NCBI RefSeq assembly: GCF_016827595.1
Contig: NZ_JAECMS010000002.1
Coordinates: forward strand, 310,001 to 374,000
Length of the DNA: 64,000 nucleotides
Source: Luteirhabdus pelagi
GTDB lineage: Bacteria; Bacteroidota; Bacteroidia; Flavobacteriales; Flavobacteriaceae
Reading direction: 5' to 3'
The position numbers and the translations under genes are program-made. The notes beneath the pieces were generated by a model. It saw only the letters and a program-made list of their open reading frames with translations, had not been told where the DNA came from and did no database searches. This document shows, one piece after another, positions 25,419 to 33,688 of the stretch. Position 1 is the first letter of the stretch. The number at the start of each line of letters is the position of its first letter.

Positions 25419-25445
25419 TAGTATTCAAATCTATATAAATGGAAT

Positions 25446-25518
25446 AGCTCCTTCGCTTATAAAGGCCTACCTGCCGGGGAGGTGGGTTCTTCACTAAGTG
25501 AAAAACTCGGAGGGGAAG
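25446..25518. repeat. Intergenic repeat, second family, copy A
   Basis: Starts AGCTCC, contains GGGGAGGTGGGTTCTTCACT and ends GTGAAAAACTCGGAGGGGA. Inside it the TTCACTAAGTGAA palindrome forms a hairpin. The right half is nearly identical to copy C 180 nt downstream. It resembles the C- and G-rich intergenic repeats common in flavobacterial genomes. Confidence 0.65.
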
Positions 25519-25543
25519 TAAAGGCAAATAAATAACCGCGAAC

Positions 25544-25594
25544 AGCTCCTCACCCTGATAGGGGGAGGTGAATTTTTCGAAACGAAAAATTCGG
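25544..25594. repeat. Intergenic repeat, second family, copy B (short)
   Basis: Begins AGCTCCTCACCC, then GGGGGAGGTGAATTTTTCG and the palindromic AATTTTTCGAAACGAAAAATT, ending in TCGG. It has the same layout as copies A and C (C-rich start, G-rich block, A/T hairpin) but a different hairpin sequence, so it is a variant member. Confidence 0.55.
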
Positions 25595-25628
25595 ATTGTA
25601 ACTTAGAAATGAATTAAATAGACCTAAC

Positions 25629-25710
25629 AGCTCCTCCCCTTTTGAAGGCCTGCCTGCCGGACAGGCGGGGGAGGTGGGTTTTTCACTAAGTGAAAAACTC
25701 GGAGGGGATG
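25629..25710. repeat. Intergenic repeat, second family, copy C
   Basis: AGCTCCTCCCCTTTTGAAGG, an inner GCCTGCCGGACAGGC palindrome, GGGGGAGGTGGGTTTTTC, the TTTTTCACTAAGTGAAAAA palindrome, then CTCGGAGGGGATG. It ends 4 nt before the ATG of the TPR gene, so its GGAGGGG falls where a Shine-Dalgarno sequence would lie. Confidence 0.7.
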
Positions 25711-25714
25711 TAAT

Positions 25715-27088
25715 ATGAAGCAAAAAGCAACAAATATTCGGTTACTAAGCATCGGAATTCTTTTTTCCGTCACCACGCTCTTTGCCCAAACCCCAGAAGA
25801 ACAACCTACCGACGATCTTGGAAATGTTAGCGATGCCTTTCAAGAGAATTTCTTTGAAGCCCTTAAACAAAAGGGCATCGAAAACTATGAATTAGCGTTA
25901 ACTGCGCTTCGCAAAGCGGAAAAAGCAGCCGATGGCGATTCAGAATTGGAGGCAGTCGTTGCTTTCGAACGTGGAAAAAACTTAACGGAATTAAAACAAT
26001 ACGAGGAAGCGGAAGCGAGTTTTCAATCGGTATTGGACAAGGAAGGGGAACGTTTGGATGTGTTAGAAGCAATGTACGATCTCTACTACTTGGAAAGCGA
26101 TTACGACAAAGCCATTCCATTGGTGCAAAAATTGATGGAGTTCGATGATGATTATAAGGAAGACCTTGCCAATCTCTATGCGCGAAACGAGCAATACGAA
26201 AAGGCCCTTCAAGTCCTAGACGAGTTAGATGAAACCTGGGGCGAAAGTGATTATCGCAATGCGCTACGAACGCAAATTTATCGCACCACTGGTAATGAGG
26301 AAGGCGCCATTCAACAATTAGAAGAACGACTCGCCGAAAATCCCAAAAGCGAACAGGATTACCTGAATCTAATTTATATGTATAGCGAACAAGGGAATTC
26401 GGAGAAAGCATTTCAAACCGCGAAAGAACTGTTGGTAAATCGCCCTGGTTCAAAGCAAGTACATGTTTCTTTGTATAAGTTTTATTTAGCTGAAAACAAT
26501 ATCGAAAAAGCCCTTTCTTCCATGGAAACGGTTTTTTCCGCAGAAAGTATTCCAACGCCGCAAAAGCATAAAGTGTTGGGCGATTTCATCGAATTTGTGA
26601 ATGCAAATCCAGAATACCAGCCCCAATTGGAAAAAGCGGTTACGTATTTCGATACGGAAGAGGATGGTAAAATATTTGAACAGTTAGGCGATTTTTACGT
26701 CAGCCAAAATAAAAAGGAAAAAGCCCTACCATTTTACCAACAAGGATTGGAACGCGATGCCGATAATTTCAGTTTGTTGAAGAATACGATTCTGCTCTTG
26801 ATCGATTTTGAAAAGTATGAAGAAGCAGAGGCCAAAAGTAGTGAAGGTTTGGATATTTTCCCCGCGCAACCGTTGCTGTACTTGCTGAACGGCGTTTCAA
26901 ATATCGGTCTTAACAACCCCGATGCTGCCATTTCAAAATTGGAGGAAGGACTATCCTACTTATTCGATGACCCAAAGATGGAGCGCGATTTCTATCAACA
27001 ACTATCAGAAGCCTACACCCTAAAAGGGGATAGCAATAAAGCAACCGAATTTAAAAACAAAGCCCAAAATCTTACAATTTCCAATTAA
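25715..27088 (+). CDS. Secreted tetratricopeptide-repeat protein
   Basis: 457 residues with a signal peptide (MKQKATNIRLLSIGILFSVTTLFAQ). The mature part is a row of about ten TPR-type helical hairpins (for example AVVAFERGKNLTELKQYEEAEASFQSVL, DFYVSQNKKEKALPFYQQGLERDADN), so it is a periplasmic scaffold for protein contacts. It lies 4 nt upstream of the DUF4292 lipoprotein gene and in one unit with the EnvC-like gene, a context pointing to envelope assembly. A repeat element supplies the region just before its start codon. Confidence 0.85.
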   Translation: MKQKATNIRLLSIGILFSVTTLFAQTPEEQPTDDLGNVSDAFQENFFEALKQKGIENYELALTALRKAEKAADGDSELEAVVAFERGKNLTELKQYEEAEASFQSVLDKEGERLDVLEAMYDLYYLESDYDKAIPLVQKLMEFDDDYKEDLANLYARNEQYEKALQVLDELDETWGESDYRNALRTQIYRTTGNEEGAIQQLEERLAENPKSEQDYLNLIYMYSEQGNSEKAFQTAKELLVNRPGSKQVHVSLYKFYLAENNIEKALSSMETVFSAESIPTPQKHKVLGDFIEFVNANPEYQPQLEKAVTYFDTEEDGKIFEQLGDFYVSQNKKEKALPFYQQGLERDADNFSLLKNTILLLIDFEKYEEAEAKSSEGLDIFPAQPLLYLLNGVSNIGLNNPDAAISKLEEGLSYLFDDPKMERDFYQQLSEAYTLKGDSNKATEFKNKAQNLTISN

Positions 27089-27092
27089 CTAT

Positions 27093-27863
27093 ATGAAAGG
27101 AACCTGCATTGCCCTACTCTTGTCGCTCTTTTTACTTTCCGCTTGTGGTGGAGCCAAAGGCGTTGATGGTAATTCTATGAAAACCCTCTCGGCCGAGAAG
27201 GTAATCGATTATCATGATGCAGCGATGCCAGATTTCGAGACTTTAGCAGCCCGAATGCAAGTAGTATACGCCGACGATGACAGTCAGCAAAGTATTACGG
27301 TTAGCCTTCGTATGGAAAAAGACAAAACAATTTGGATTAAGGCTTCCATTCTTGGAATTACCATGGCCAAGGCACTTATCACCCCTACTTCGGTGCAATA
27401 CTATGAATCGGTTGGCGGTACGTATTTCAATGGCGATTTTGCTTTGTTGAGTGAATGGTTGAATACCGACATTACTTTTGAAAAAGCGCAAGCCATCCTG
27501 TTAGGACAATCACTTTTCGCCCTAGATGGGAAAACCTATAAAAGCGAGGTCGTACAGATGAAGCATCAGTTACAGCCGAAACAGCAACCCATGGATTTTA
27601 TACATTCATTATTGTTATATCCCAACTTTAAGATAGCTGCCGAAAGCCTCTCGCAACCTTCACAAAATAGATTGCTTACCCTTCGCTATGACGAATATCA
27701 ACAATTGGAAGGTGGTTTCTACCCTACCTCCGTTCATTTACAGACAGCTGAAGGTGACGACAAAACAACCATCGACCTTACCTATAAAAAAATTGATGTG
27801 AATGCCTCGGTAGGATTCCCTTTCAACATTCCGAATGGGTACGACGAAATTCGACTTAAATGA
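27093..27863 (+). CDS. DUF4292 lipoprotein
   Basis: 256 residues with a lipoprotein signal (LLSLFLLSACGG, C18). The beta-rich mature part (VSLRMEKDKTIWIKASILGITMAKALITPTSV, then TYFNGDFALLSEWLN) matches the DUF4292 family, which resembles the LolA/LolB fold. It may bind lipids or lipoproteins at the outer membrane; that is inference from fold similarity. Its TGA overlaps the ATG of the EnvC-like gene (ATGA), so the three envelope genes are tightly coupled. Confidence 0.85.
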   Translation: MKGTCIALLLSLFLLSACGGAKGVDGNSMKTLSAEKVIDYHDAAMPDFETLAARMQVVYADDDSQQSITVSLRMEKDKTIWIKASILGITMAKALITPTSVQYYESVGGTYFNGDFALLSEWLNTDITFEKAQAILLGQSLFALDGKTYKSEVVQMKHQLQPKQQPMDFIHSLLLYPNFKIAAESLSQPSQNRLLTLRYDEYQQLEGGFYPTSVHLQTAEGDDKTTIDLTYKKIDVNASVGFPFNIPNGYDEIRLK

Positions 27864-29092
27864 AACTATCCTTAAAATATCGCTTCCTTCTAGTACTCGC
27901 ACTTTGTGGTAGTATGGCTGTTTTTGGTCAGAGTGACAAGCAAAAGCAATTGGAAGAAAAACGGCAAGCTCTGCTTCAGGAAATCAAGCAGATCAATTCA
28001 CTCCTTTTTAAAACGCGAAAGCAGGAAAAATCCGTTTTGACAGAAGTTGAAGATCTTGACCAGCGCATCAAAGCCACGGAGAATTTGATTCGGGTAACCA
28101 ATCAACAAGCGAACTTATTAACGCGTGAAATAAACGGGAATCTCAACAAAATCGATCAGCTTCGTGACGAATTAGCGGAGCTGAAAAAGGATTATGCGGC
28201 TATGATCCGAAAATCATATAAAAGCAAGTCGCAACAAAGCCGGGTTATGTTTTTGCTTTCTTCTGAATCGTTTCTTCAGGCATACAAACGGCTTCAGTAT
28301 ATGAAGCAATATGCCAATCATCGTAAAAAACAAGGAGAAAGCATTCAACAAAAAACAGAGGAACTTCGTCAATTGAACGAAGAATTACTTCAACAGAAAT
28401 CGAAAAAGGAATCCTTGATCGCTGAAAACCGGAAAACCAAAACGCAACTTGACCAAGAAAAAAAGAACCAACAACAGCTAATTGCTTCCCTTAAAAAAGA
28501 TGAAGGAAAGTTTGCTACCCAAATTCGAAACAAACAAAAGGAAGCCGATGCCATCGACCGTCAGATTGAAGCGCTCATTCGAGCCGCCATTGCTAAATCG
28601 AATGAAGTCACTGGCAACACGCGTTCCGAACGAACCTCAACCTTCGCGCTAAACGCAGAGGCCAAGGAATTAGCAGCCAATTTTACGAGTAATAAAGGAA
28701 AATTACCGTGGCCGATTACAAAAGGTGGGGTAGTGATTAAAAGCTACGGAAAACAACGGCATCCACAACTTCCCAATGTAACAACCTTCAATAGTGGTGT
28801 AGAAATCGCCACGGAAAGCGGTGCCCAAGCAAGAGCGGTTTTTAACGGAGTTGTACTTGAGATCCAACAATTAAAAGGAGCCAATAAGGCGGTGTATATT
28901 CAGCATGGAGATTATATAACCGTATACAACAACCTAACCGATATTTTGGTGAAGAAGGGCGATAAGGTAACTACAAAACAGGCCTTGGGAACGGTTGTTA
29001 GTAACCGTACCTCAGGAAAGACCATCGTTAAATTCTTGATTTATAAAAACACCTCGCGTATGAATCCAGCCGATTGGATTTATCAGATGTAG
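27860..29092 (+). CDS. envC: EnvC-like murein hydrolase activator with degenerate LytM domain
   Basis: 410 residues: a signal peptide to about residue 24, two long coiled-coil stretches (about 26-115 and 150-245), and a C-terminal M23/LytM domain (about 285-408). The metal-binding residues of active M23 peptidases are missing: the usual H-x-G-x-D appears as NSGVEIA, and the final Y-x-H-L as YNNL. This degeneracy is known for EnvC-type proteins, which do not cut peptidoglycan but activate amidases at the division site. Its stop lies 1 nt from the stop of the convergent thioesterase. Confidence 0.88.
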   Translation: MKLSLKYRFLLVLALCGSMAVFGQSDKQKQLEEKRQALLQEIKQINSLLFKTRKQEKSVLTEVEDLDQRIKATENLIRVTNQQANLLTREINGNLNKIDQLRDELAELKKDYAAMIRKSYKSKSQQSRVMFLLSSESFLQAYKRLQYMKQYANHRKKQGESIQQKTEELRQLNEELLQQKSKKESLIAENRKTKTQLDQEKKNQQQLIASLKKDEGKFATQIRNKQKEADAIDRQIEALIRAAIAKSNEVTGNTRSERTSTFALNAEAKELAANFTSNKGKLPWPITKGGVVIKSYGKQRHPQLPNVTTFNSGVEIATESGAQARAVFNGVVLEIQQLKGANKAVYIQHGDYITVYNNLTDILVKKGDKVTTKQALGTVVSNRTSGKTIVKFLIYKNTSRMNPADWIYQM

Positions 29093-29093
29093 G

Positions 29094-29606
29094 TTATTCG
29101 CTGAAAAGTGCTTTTAATTCGGTAGCATCTTTCGCCGCCATTTTTCCAGCTAATACCAAGCTCAGTTGTCGTCGACGCAACGCCGCATCGTAACGCTCCT
29201 GTTCGAGGTCGGTTTCAGGTTTCAATTCTGGAACGGGAACGGGAATTCCCATTTCATCAACCGCCACAAACGTATAAATACCTTCATTCGCCTTACTACG
29301 TCGACCACTTTCGCGATCTTCAATCCACACGTCCATATACACTTCCATAGAACTTTTAAAAGCTCTGGAAACAGCAGCTTCAACGGTTACCACACTTCCA
29401 GACGGAATCATTTTGTTGAAGGCTACGTGGTTTACGGAAGCGGTTACCACGATTCTTCTACTATGGCGTCTAGCAGCGATACTCGCAGCACGATCCATAC
29501 GCGCCAACAATTCACCTCCAAACATATTTCCGATAGGATTTGTTTCCCCAGGAAGTACGATGTCGGTAATAACAGTTCTTGAATCAGCGGGCGATTTGGT
29601 TTCCAT
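29094..29606 (-). CDS. Acyl-CoA thioesterase (hotdog fold)
   Basis: 170 residues from the ATG at 29606 (METKSPADSRTVITDIVLPGETNPIGNMFGGELL). The hotdog signature includes N-x-x-GNMFGGELLARMDRAASIAARRHS and VVTASVNHVAFNKMIPSGSVV, typical of the YciA/BACH acyl-CoA hydrolase family. It hydrolyses acyl-CoA to free fatty acid and CoA. A TTG at 29624 would add six residues, but it falls within a -7 promoter box (29622-29629), which favours the ATG. The last 30 residues are an extra helical tail. Confidence 0.9.
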   Translation of the reverse strand: METKSPADSRTVITDIVLPGETNPIGNMFGGELLARMDRAASIAARRHSRRIVVTASVNHVAFNKMIPSGSVVTVEAAVSRAFKSSMEVYMDVWIEDRESGRRSKANEGIYTFVAVDEMGIPVPVPELKPETDLEQERYDAALRRRQLSLVLAGKMAAKDATELKALFSE

Positions 29607-29621
29607 TTGCAAAATTTTTGG

Positions 29622-29629
29622 CAAAGGTA
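29622..29629 (-). promoter_or_regulatory. -7 element of the thioesterase gene
   Basis: TACCTTTG on the minus strand, 15 nt upstream of the ATG at 29606. It supports that ATG over the upstream TTG. Confidence 0.4.
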
Positions 29630-29674
29630 CGGTGTCTTTTACCGATTAACGCTAAAGAAAAGATAAAATAAAGG

Positions 29675-30616
29675 TTATTTTGAGAGGTCTTTCACCAACA
29701 ACCAAGCGTCTTTATTTTCTGTTTGCTTGATCTGACGTAAGGTGCGAAGCGCTTCCAATCGGTCTTCGTGACTACTGTACACAACTTGGTGTAATCCGTA
29801 GCGATTTTCACCTATCAATTTTGCTTTAAAGCCTTTCTCTTGAAGTTGGGATTGCTTCTTTTTGGCATTTTCAGCAACGCGAAACGCACCGGCTACGATA
29901 TGATAGCGGCCTTGCTCCTTTTCAACCGTTATGGTAAGGGCAGGAAGCGGATTTTCCATGATGAAGGTCGCCTCTTGAATCTGTTTTTCGACCATGGTAT
30001 TGGCCTTTTCACGCTCAGCCAAATTATAGGCTTCTACATTATTCTCATACAGCTTCATACCACCAAAGCCAGCTAGCGTAACGGCTAATAGTCCGATAGC
30101 GGCATACTTCAAATAAGGTTTGGATTCCCGTTTTTCGGGAGTGATGTATACCGGTGCCTTTTCTTCGATAGCTTCCGCTTGTTTCTTATATACTTCACGT
30201 GAAATAGGGAGCGAAACAAAAGGCGCCAATCCAAAAGAGGTTGCACTAAAGGTCTCATCGGTATGCGGCTTAAACTGAAGCGAGCGTTCTTCATTCAACT
30301 TAAAGGTTCCCAAATTGGGAAAGATAATAGGAGTTCCTTCGGAGAGTTTTAGCGAAAGATCGCCAACTGCATTTCGAATTTTTTGAAGTGCCAATTCGTA
30401 GCTGCAAGATTCAGCAGTAGCGATATAATTTGCCAATAAACCATCGTTGGTCTGCAACTGCCGATTAAAGGAAAGGGACTTTCCTGGTGGGTGCCACGTA
30501 TGGCTTTCACCATCAATTTGAGCAGGCTTATAATGGGTTAGAAATGCTCCAAAACCCGGAACGATTACGCACTCATAGCGATAGAGTAAATCTTTGACGT
30601 GATTGGCTAGCTGCAT
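29675..30616 (-). CDS. HU-CCDC81 and SPOR-domain membrane protein
   Basis: 313 residues. The N-terminus (LANHVKDLLYRYECVIVPGFGAFLTHY) and the following helical region are HU-CCDC81 domains, specific to Bacteroidota. One membrane helix lies near residues 172-190 (YAAIGLLAVTLAGFGGMKLY), and a SPOR domain (about 232-310, YHIVAGAFRVAENAKKKQSQL) ends the protein. SPOR domains bind denuded peptidoglycan at division sites, so this probably links a cytoplasmic DNA-binding-like domain to the septal wall. A strong promoter match sits immediately upstream. It is divergent from dprA. Confidence 0.88.
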   Translation of the reverse strand: MQLANHVKDLLYRYECVIVPGFGAFLTHYKPAQIDGESHTWHPPGKSLSFNRQLQTNDGLLANYIATAESCSYELALQKIRNAVGDLSLKLSEGTPIIFPNLGTFKLNEERSLQFKPHTDETFSATSFGLAPFVSLPISREVYKKQAEAIEEKAPVYITPEKRESKPYLKYAAIGLLAVTLAGFGGMKLYENNVEAYNLAEREKANTMVEKQIQEATFIMENPLPALTITVEKEQGRYHIVAGAFRVAENAKKKQSQLQEKGFKAKLIGENRYGLHQVVYSSHEDRLEALRTLRQIKQTENKDAWLLVKDLSK

Positions 30617-30620
30617 GAAA

Positions 30621-30651
30621 CAAACATAGATTTTTTTTTGTTAGCAGTCAA
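30621..30651 (-). promoter_or_regulatory. Promoter of the HU-CCDC81/SPOR gene
   Basis: Minus strand TTG (30651-30649), 20-nt spacer, TATGTTTG (30628-30621): both elements and spacing fit the flavobacterial consensus. Only 4 nt separate the -7 element from the ATG, predicting a nearly leaderless transcript. Confidence 0.55.
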
Positions 30652-30689
30652 TGCTGAAGGGTTTCATTTATCAACAAACTTATTTATCG

Positions 30690-30697
30690 TATTTTTG
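30690..30697 (+). promoter_or_regulatory. -7 element of dprA
   Basis: TATTTTTG matches TAnnTTTG, 31 nt before the dprA ATG. No TTG at the expected spacing. Confidence 0.38.
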
Positions 30698-30728
30698 AAA
30701 GGACTTCCCCGGCGCATGTTTTCGTTTC

Positions 30729-31832
30729 ATGCTTTCCGAACAAGAACTATTATATACACTTGCTCTACAGCGCATTCCGAACCTAGGTGATATTTCAGCA
30801 AAGAAGCTACTCCGCCATTTTGGTACTGCGGAAGGTATTTTTAAAGCGAAGAAAAGAGAACTTCTAAAAATTGATGGTATTGGTAGCCTAAAACTGAAAT
30901 CGCTTTTTAACGCGCAATATCTTGATGAAGCCGAAGCGGAACTCCACTTCATTCAAAAAGAAAAGCTTCAATTTAGTTACTATCAGGATTCAAGCTATCC
31001 CGAACATTTAAAGCATTGTTTGGATGGGCCAATTCTCTTTTTTCATAAGGGAAACATCGACATCAAAAACAAGAAACTGCTGAGCATCGTTGGAACGCGA
31101 AAAGCTACCTCGGCCGGTATCGATTTCACCAAAAAACTGATTGAAGCCTTGGCACCGCTTGATATCGTTATTGTTTCTGGCTTTGCCTACGGTATTGATA
31201 TTACCGCACACAAAGCTGCTATAGACCATAACCTTCAAACCATCGCCTGTTTGGCGCATGGCATGAATCAGATCTATCCAAAATCGCATAAAAAATACGT
31301 TCAGAAAATGGTGGAGCACGGCGGATTTATAACCGAATTTTGGAGCGATGATACTTTTGATAGGAACAATTTCCTGAGACGAAATAGAATTATCGCAGGT
31401 ATTTCCCAAGCTACGGTCGTCATCGAATCGGCTGAAAAAGGCGGAAGTTTGGTCACTGCAGACATTGCACATTCCTACAACCGTGACGTATTCGCTGTTC
31501 CTGGCAGAACTACCGACAGTCAAAGTGTAGGCTGCAACACGTTGATAAAAATCCAAAAAGCGCAGCTGATCACTAGTGCCGCCGATATTTTGTTTCATTT
31601 GGGCTGGGAAGCCAAGAAACCTTCCCCTACAAATCAAATTTCCTTGTTTGTCGAACTTACCGAGCAAGAGCAGAAGGTCTACGACTTCCTAAAGGAAAAA
31701 GGAAAGGAGGAGATCGATACCATTTCACTTTCGTGTGATTTACCCACCTTCGTCTTAGCGCCCCTATTATTGAGTTTAGAACTAAAAGGAGTGGTACGGC
31801 CCTTGCCTGGAAAACAATTTGAGACGCTTTAA
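30729..31832 (+). CDS. dprA: DNA-processing protein DprA
   Basis: 367 residues. An N-terminal helix-hairpin-helix region (LQRIPNLGDISAKKLLRHFG, LLKIDGIGSLKLKSL) is followed by the Rossmann-like DprA domain: LSIVGTRKATSAGIDFTKKL, IVSGFAYGIDITAHKAAI, VFAVPGRTTDSQSVGCNTLI. A winged-helix (DML1-like) domain ends the protein. DprA loads RecA on incoming single-stranded DNA during transformation; recA lies 4 kb away but is not linked. The 3' end overlaps the convergent trpS by 4 nt. Confidence 0.95.
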   Translation: MLSEQELLYTLALQRIPNLGDISAKKLLRHFGTAEGIFKAKKRELLKIDGIGSLKLKSLFNAQYLDEAEAELHFIQKEKLQFSYYQDSSYPEHLKHCLDGPILFFHKGNIDIKNKKLLSIVGTRKATSAGIDFTKKLIEALAPLDIVIVSGFAYGIDITAHKAAIDHNLQTIACLAHGMNQIYPKSHKKYVQKMVEHGGFITEFWSDDTFDRNNFLRRNRIIAGISQATVVIESAEKGGSLVTADIAHSYNRDVFAVPGRTTDSQSVGCNTLIKIQKAQLITSAADILFHLGWEAKKPSPTNQISLFVELTEQEQKVYDFLKEKGKEEIDTISLSCDLPTFVLAPLLLSLELKGVVRPLPGKQFETL

Positions 31833-32797
31833 TAGCCTACTTTTTCCCGAACACGCTGCAATACTTCGTCGGCGGTTTGCTTTGCTTTTTGCGCACCCAC
31901 CTGAAGTGCTTCCTCTACTTTTTCAGGATTCTCTATAAAATGAATATAGCGCTCACGCTCCTTTTCGAAACGTTTGGTGATAGCTTCATACAAAGCCTGC
32001 TTCGCATGGCCGTAGCCGTATCCGCCAGCTTCATAGTTTTTACGCATCTCAGTGGTTTCTTCTTCTGAAGCAATGATCTTATATAAGGCGAAAACGTTAC
32101 AGGTGTCAGGATTTTTTGGTTCCTCTAGTGGAGTGCTATCGGTTTCAATACCCATGATCTGTTTCCGAAGCTTTTTATCTGGTAGAAAAATATTGATGAT
32201 GTTGTTTTTCGATTTGCTCATTTTTTCTCCATCCGTACCCGGAATCCATTGGGTATTTTCCTGAAGTTTTGCTTCTGGAAGGACAAAAGTGTCACCCATC
32301 TTTGCATGAAAACGAGCGGCTACGTCGCGCGTCATTTCAATATGTTGCAATTGGTCTTTTCCTACGGGAATAAATTCCGCATCGTACAATAAAATATCCG
32401 CTGCCATTAGCATGGGATAGGTAAAAAGTCCTGCGTTTACATCTTCCAACCGATCGGCTTTATCCTTAAATGAATGTGCAAGCGTTAACCGTTGATAGGG
32501 GAAAAAGCAACTAAGATACCAAGACAATTCAGTAACCTGTGGGATATCACTCTGTCGATAAAAAACGGTTTTCGTTATGTCCAATCCAAACGCCAACCAA
32601 GTCGAAGCCGTACTCAAGGTATTGTTTCGCAAGGTTTCAGCATCCTTAATCTGGGTAAGGGAATGCATATCGGCAATAAACAAATAAGATTCATTCTTCG
32701 GATCGTTTGCCATTTCGATAGCAGGAATAATGGCTCCCAAGATATTTCCTAAATGTGGAGTTCCGGTACTTTGAATGCCGGTCAGGATTCTGGACAT
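31829..32797 (-). CDS. trpS: Tryptophanyl-tRNA synthetase
   Basis: 322 residues from the ATG at 32797 (MSRILTGIQSTGTPHLGN). An upstream in-frame start would overlap the -7 promoter box at 32815-32822, so the internal ATG is preferred. The class I signatures are TGTPHLGN (HIGH-like) and GEKMSKSKNN (KMSKS). It charges tRNA-Trp in the cytoplasm. It is divergent from plsC, and the two promoters lie side by side in the 72-bp gap. Confidence 0.96.
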   Translation of the reverse strand: MSRILTGIQSTGTPHLGNILGAIIPAIEMANDPKNESYLFIADMHSLTQIKDAETLRNNTLSTASTWLAFGLDITKTVFYRQSDIPQVTELSWYLSCFFPYQRLTLAHSFKDKADRLEDVNAGLFTYPMLMAADILLYDAEFIPVGKDQLQHIEMTRDVAARFHAKMGDTFVLPEAKLQENTQWIPGTDGEKMSKSKNNIINIFLPDKKLRKQIMGIETDSTPLEEPKNPDTCNVFALYKIIASEEETTEMRKNYEAGGYGYGHAKQALYEAITKRFEKERERYIHFIENPEKVEEALQVGAQKAKQTADEVLQRVREKVGY

Positions 32798-32814
32798 AAC
32801 ACTAGAATTTTCAG

Positions 32815-32822
32815 CAAAGGTA
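32815..32822 (-). promoter_or_regulatory. -7 element of trpS
   Basis: TACCTTTG on the minus strand, 17 nt upstream of the trpS ATG; a TTG lies 25 nt further upstream, slightly beyond the usual spacing. Confidence 0.4.
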
Positions 32823-32835
32823 CTTTTTTTCAAAT

Positions 32836-32863
32836 TTTGGTAGCCTACAAATCCTTACTTTTG
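32836..32863 (+). promoter_or_regulatory. Promoter of plsC
   Basis: TTTG (32836-32839), a 16-nt spacer and TACTTTTG (32856-32863). The -7 element is perfect and the spacing one base short of the usual range. The plsC ATG follows after 6 nt, so the leader would be very short. Confidence 0.48.
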
Positions 32864-32869
32864 GGGGCG

Positions 32870-33607
32870 ATGATCGTTTTGCGCTACATTTTTGCTACCC
32901 TATATCGAATATGGTTTTACATATTGATTGCAGTGCCCATCATTATAATGTTCCCTATACTTATTATTAGCATTCTACGGGAATCGTGGTATCCCTTTTT
33001 CTTTCGCTTGGCAAGAATCTGGGCCAAGGTAATTCTCTTTGGAATGGGTTTTCTTCCTATTGTTCATCGTAAAACAAAATACGAAAAAGGCAAGAGTTAT
33101 ATGTTTGTAGCCAATCATACCTCAATGACCGACATTATGCTAATGCTATATGTTACTCGAAATCCATTTGTGTTTGTGGGGAAGAAAGAATTGGCCAAAA
33201 TTCCGGTTTTTGGTTTCTTCTATAAGCGAACATGCATTTTGGTTGATCGTAAAAATCCTAAGAGCCGACGCGACGTTTTTATAAGTGCCCAGCGAAAACT
33301 TGAACAAGGCCTAAGTGTTTGTATTTTTCCTGAAGGCGGTGTCCCAGACGATTTATCGGTTATATTGGATGAATTCAAGGACGGTGCGTTTCGTTTGGCA
33401 ATCGAGCATCAGATTCCGATTGCACCGATGACGTTTTACGATAACAAAAAGCGTTTTTCGTATTCTTTTTTTACGGGGACTCCCGGTAAGATGCGGGTTA
33501 CAATTCATGAAACCATACCTACAGAAACGCTAGAGGTTGAAGACAAGCGACAATTGAAGCAACAGACACGGGAGGTTATTCTAAAAAATTTAGAGAGAGG
33601 TCTATAA
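32870..33607 (+). CDS. plsC: 1-acyl-sn-glycerol-3-phosphate acyltransferase
   Basis: 245 residues from the ATG at 32870. A long hydrophobic N-terminus anchors it in the inner membrane (about 3-35). The acyltransferase motif H-x4-D is NHTSMTD (H83, D88), followed by FVGKKELAKIPVFGFF, the FPEGG motif and the later IAPMTFYD. It transfers a second acyl chain to lysophosphatidate in phospholipid synthesis. A longer frame upstream runs through the promoter and into trpS, so the internal ATG is preferred. A strong terminator follows. Confidence 0.9.
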   Translation: MIVLRYIFATLYRIWFYILIAVPIIIMFPILIISILRESWYPFFFRLARIWAKVILFGMGFLPIVHRKTKYEKGKSYMFVANHTSMTDIMLMLYVTRNPFVFVGKKELAKIPVFGFFYKRTCILVDRKNPKSRRDVFISAQRKLEQGLSVCIFPEGGVPDDLSVILDEFKDGAFRLAIEHQIPIAPMTFYDNKKRFSYSFFTGTPGKMRVTIHETIPTETLEVEDKRQLKQQTREVILKNLERGL

Positions 33608-33644
33608 CAAAAAAACCGTCCTATGGCGTGGGACGGTTTTCCTG
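33605..33644. terminator. Bidirectional terminator between plsC and the beta-barrel gene
   Basis: Stem AAAACCGTCC/GGACGGTTTT (33612-33621 and 33631-33640) with a 9-nt loop. T-runs follow on both strands, so it can end plsC on the plus strand and the convergent beta-barrel gene on the minus strand. Confidence 0.85.
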
Positions 33645-33688
33645 AATCTTGTTTGGCGTTACCCAAACGAACCAACTAAAAAACTAAC

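Noticed and set aside
25863-26555. 230-residue minus-strand frame opposite the TPR gene
   Set aside because: The TPR protein on the plus strand has a signal peptide and clear repeats; the antisense frame has no domain pattern.
27860-29092. Active M23 endopeptidase
   Set aside because: The metal-binding His and Asp positions are replaced (NSGVEIA, YNNL), so an activator role fits better.
31008-31667. 219-residue minus-strand frame opposite dprA
   Set aside because: dprA motifs are complete on the other strand; this is an antisense shadow.
32753-32869. Longer N-terminus for PlsC
   Set aside because: The extension runs through the plsC promoter and into the divergent trpS gene; the ATG at 32870 gives the normal length.
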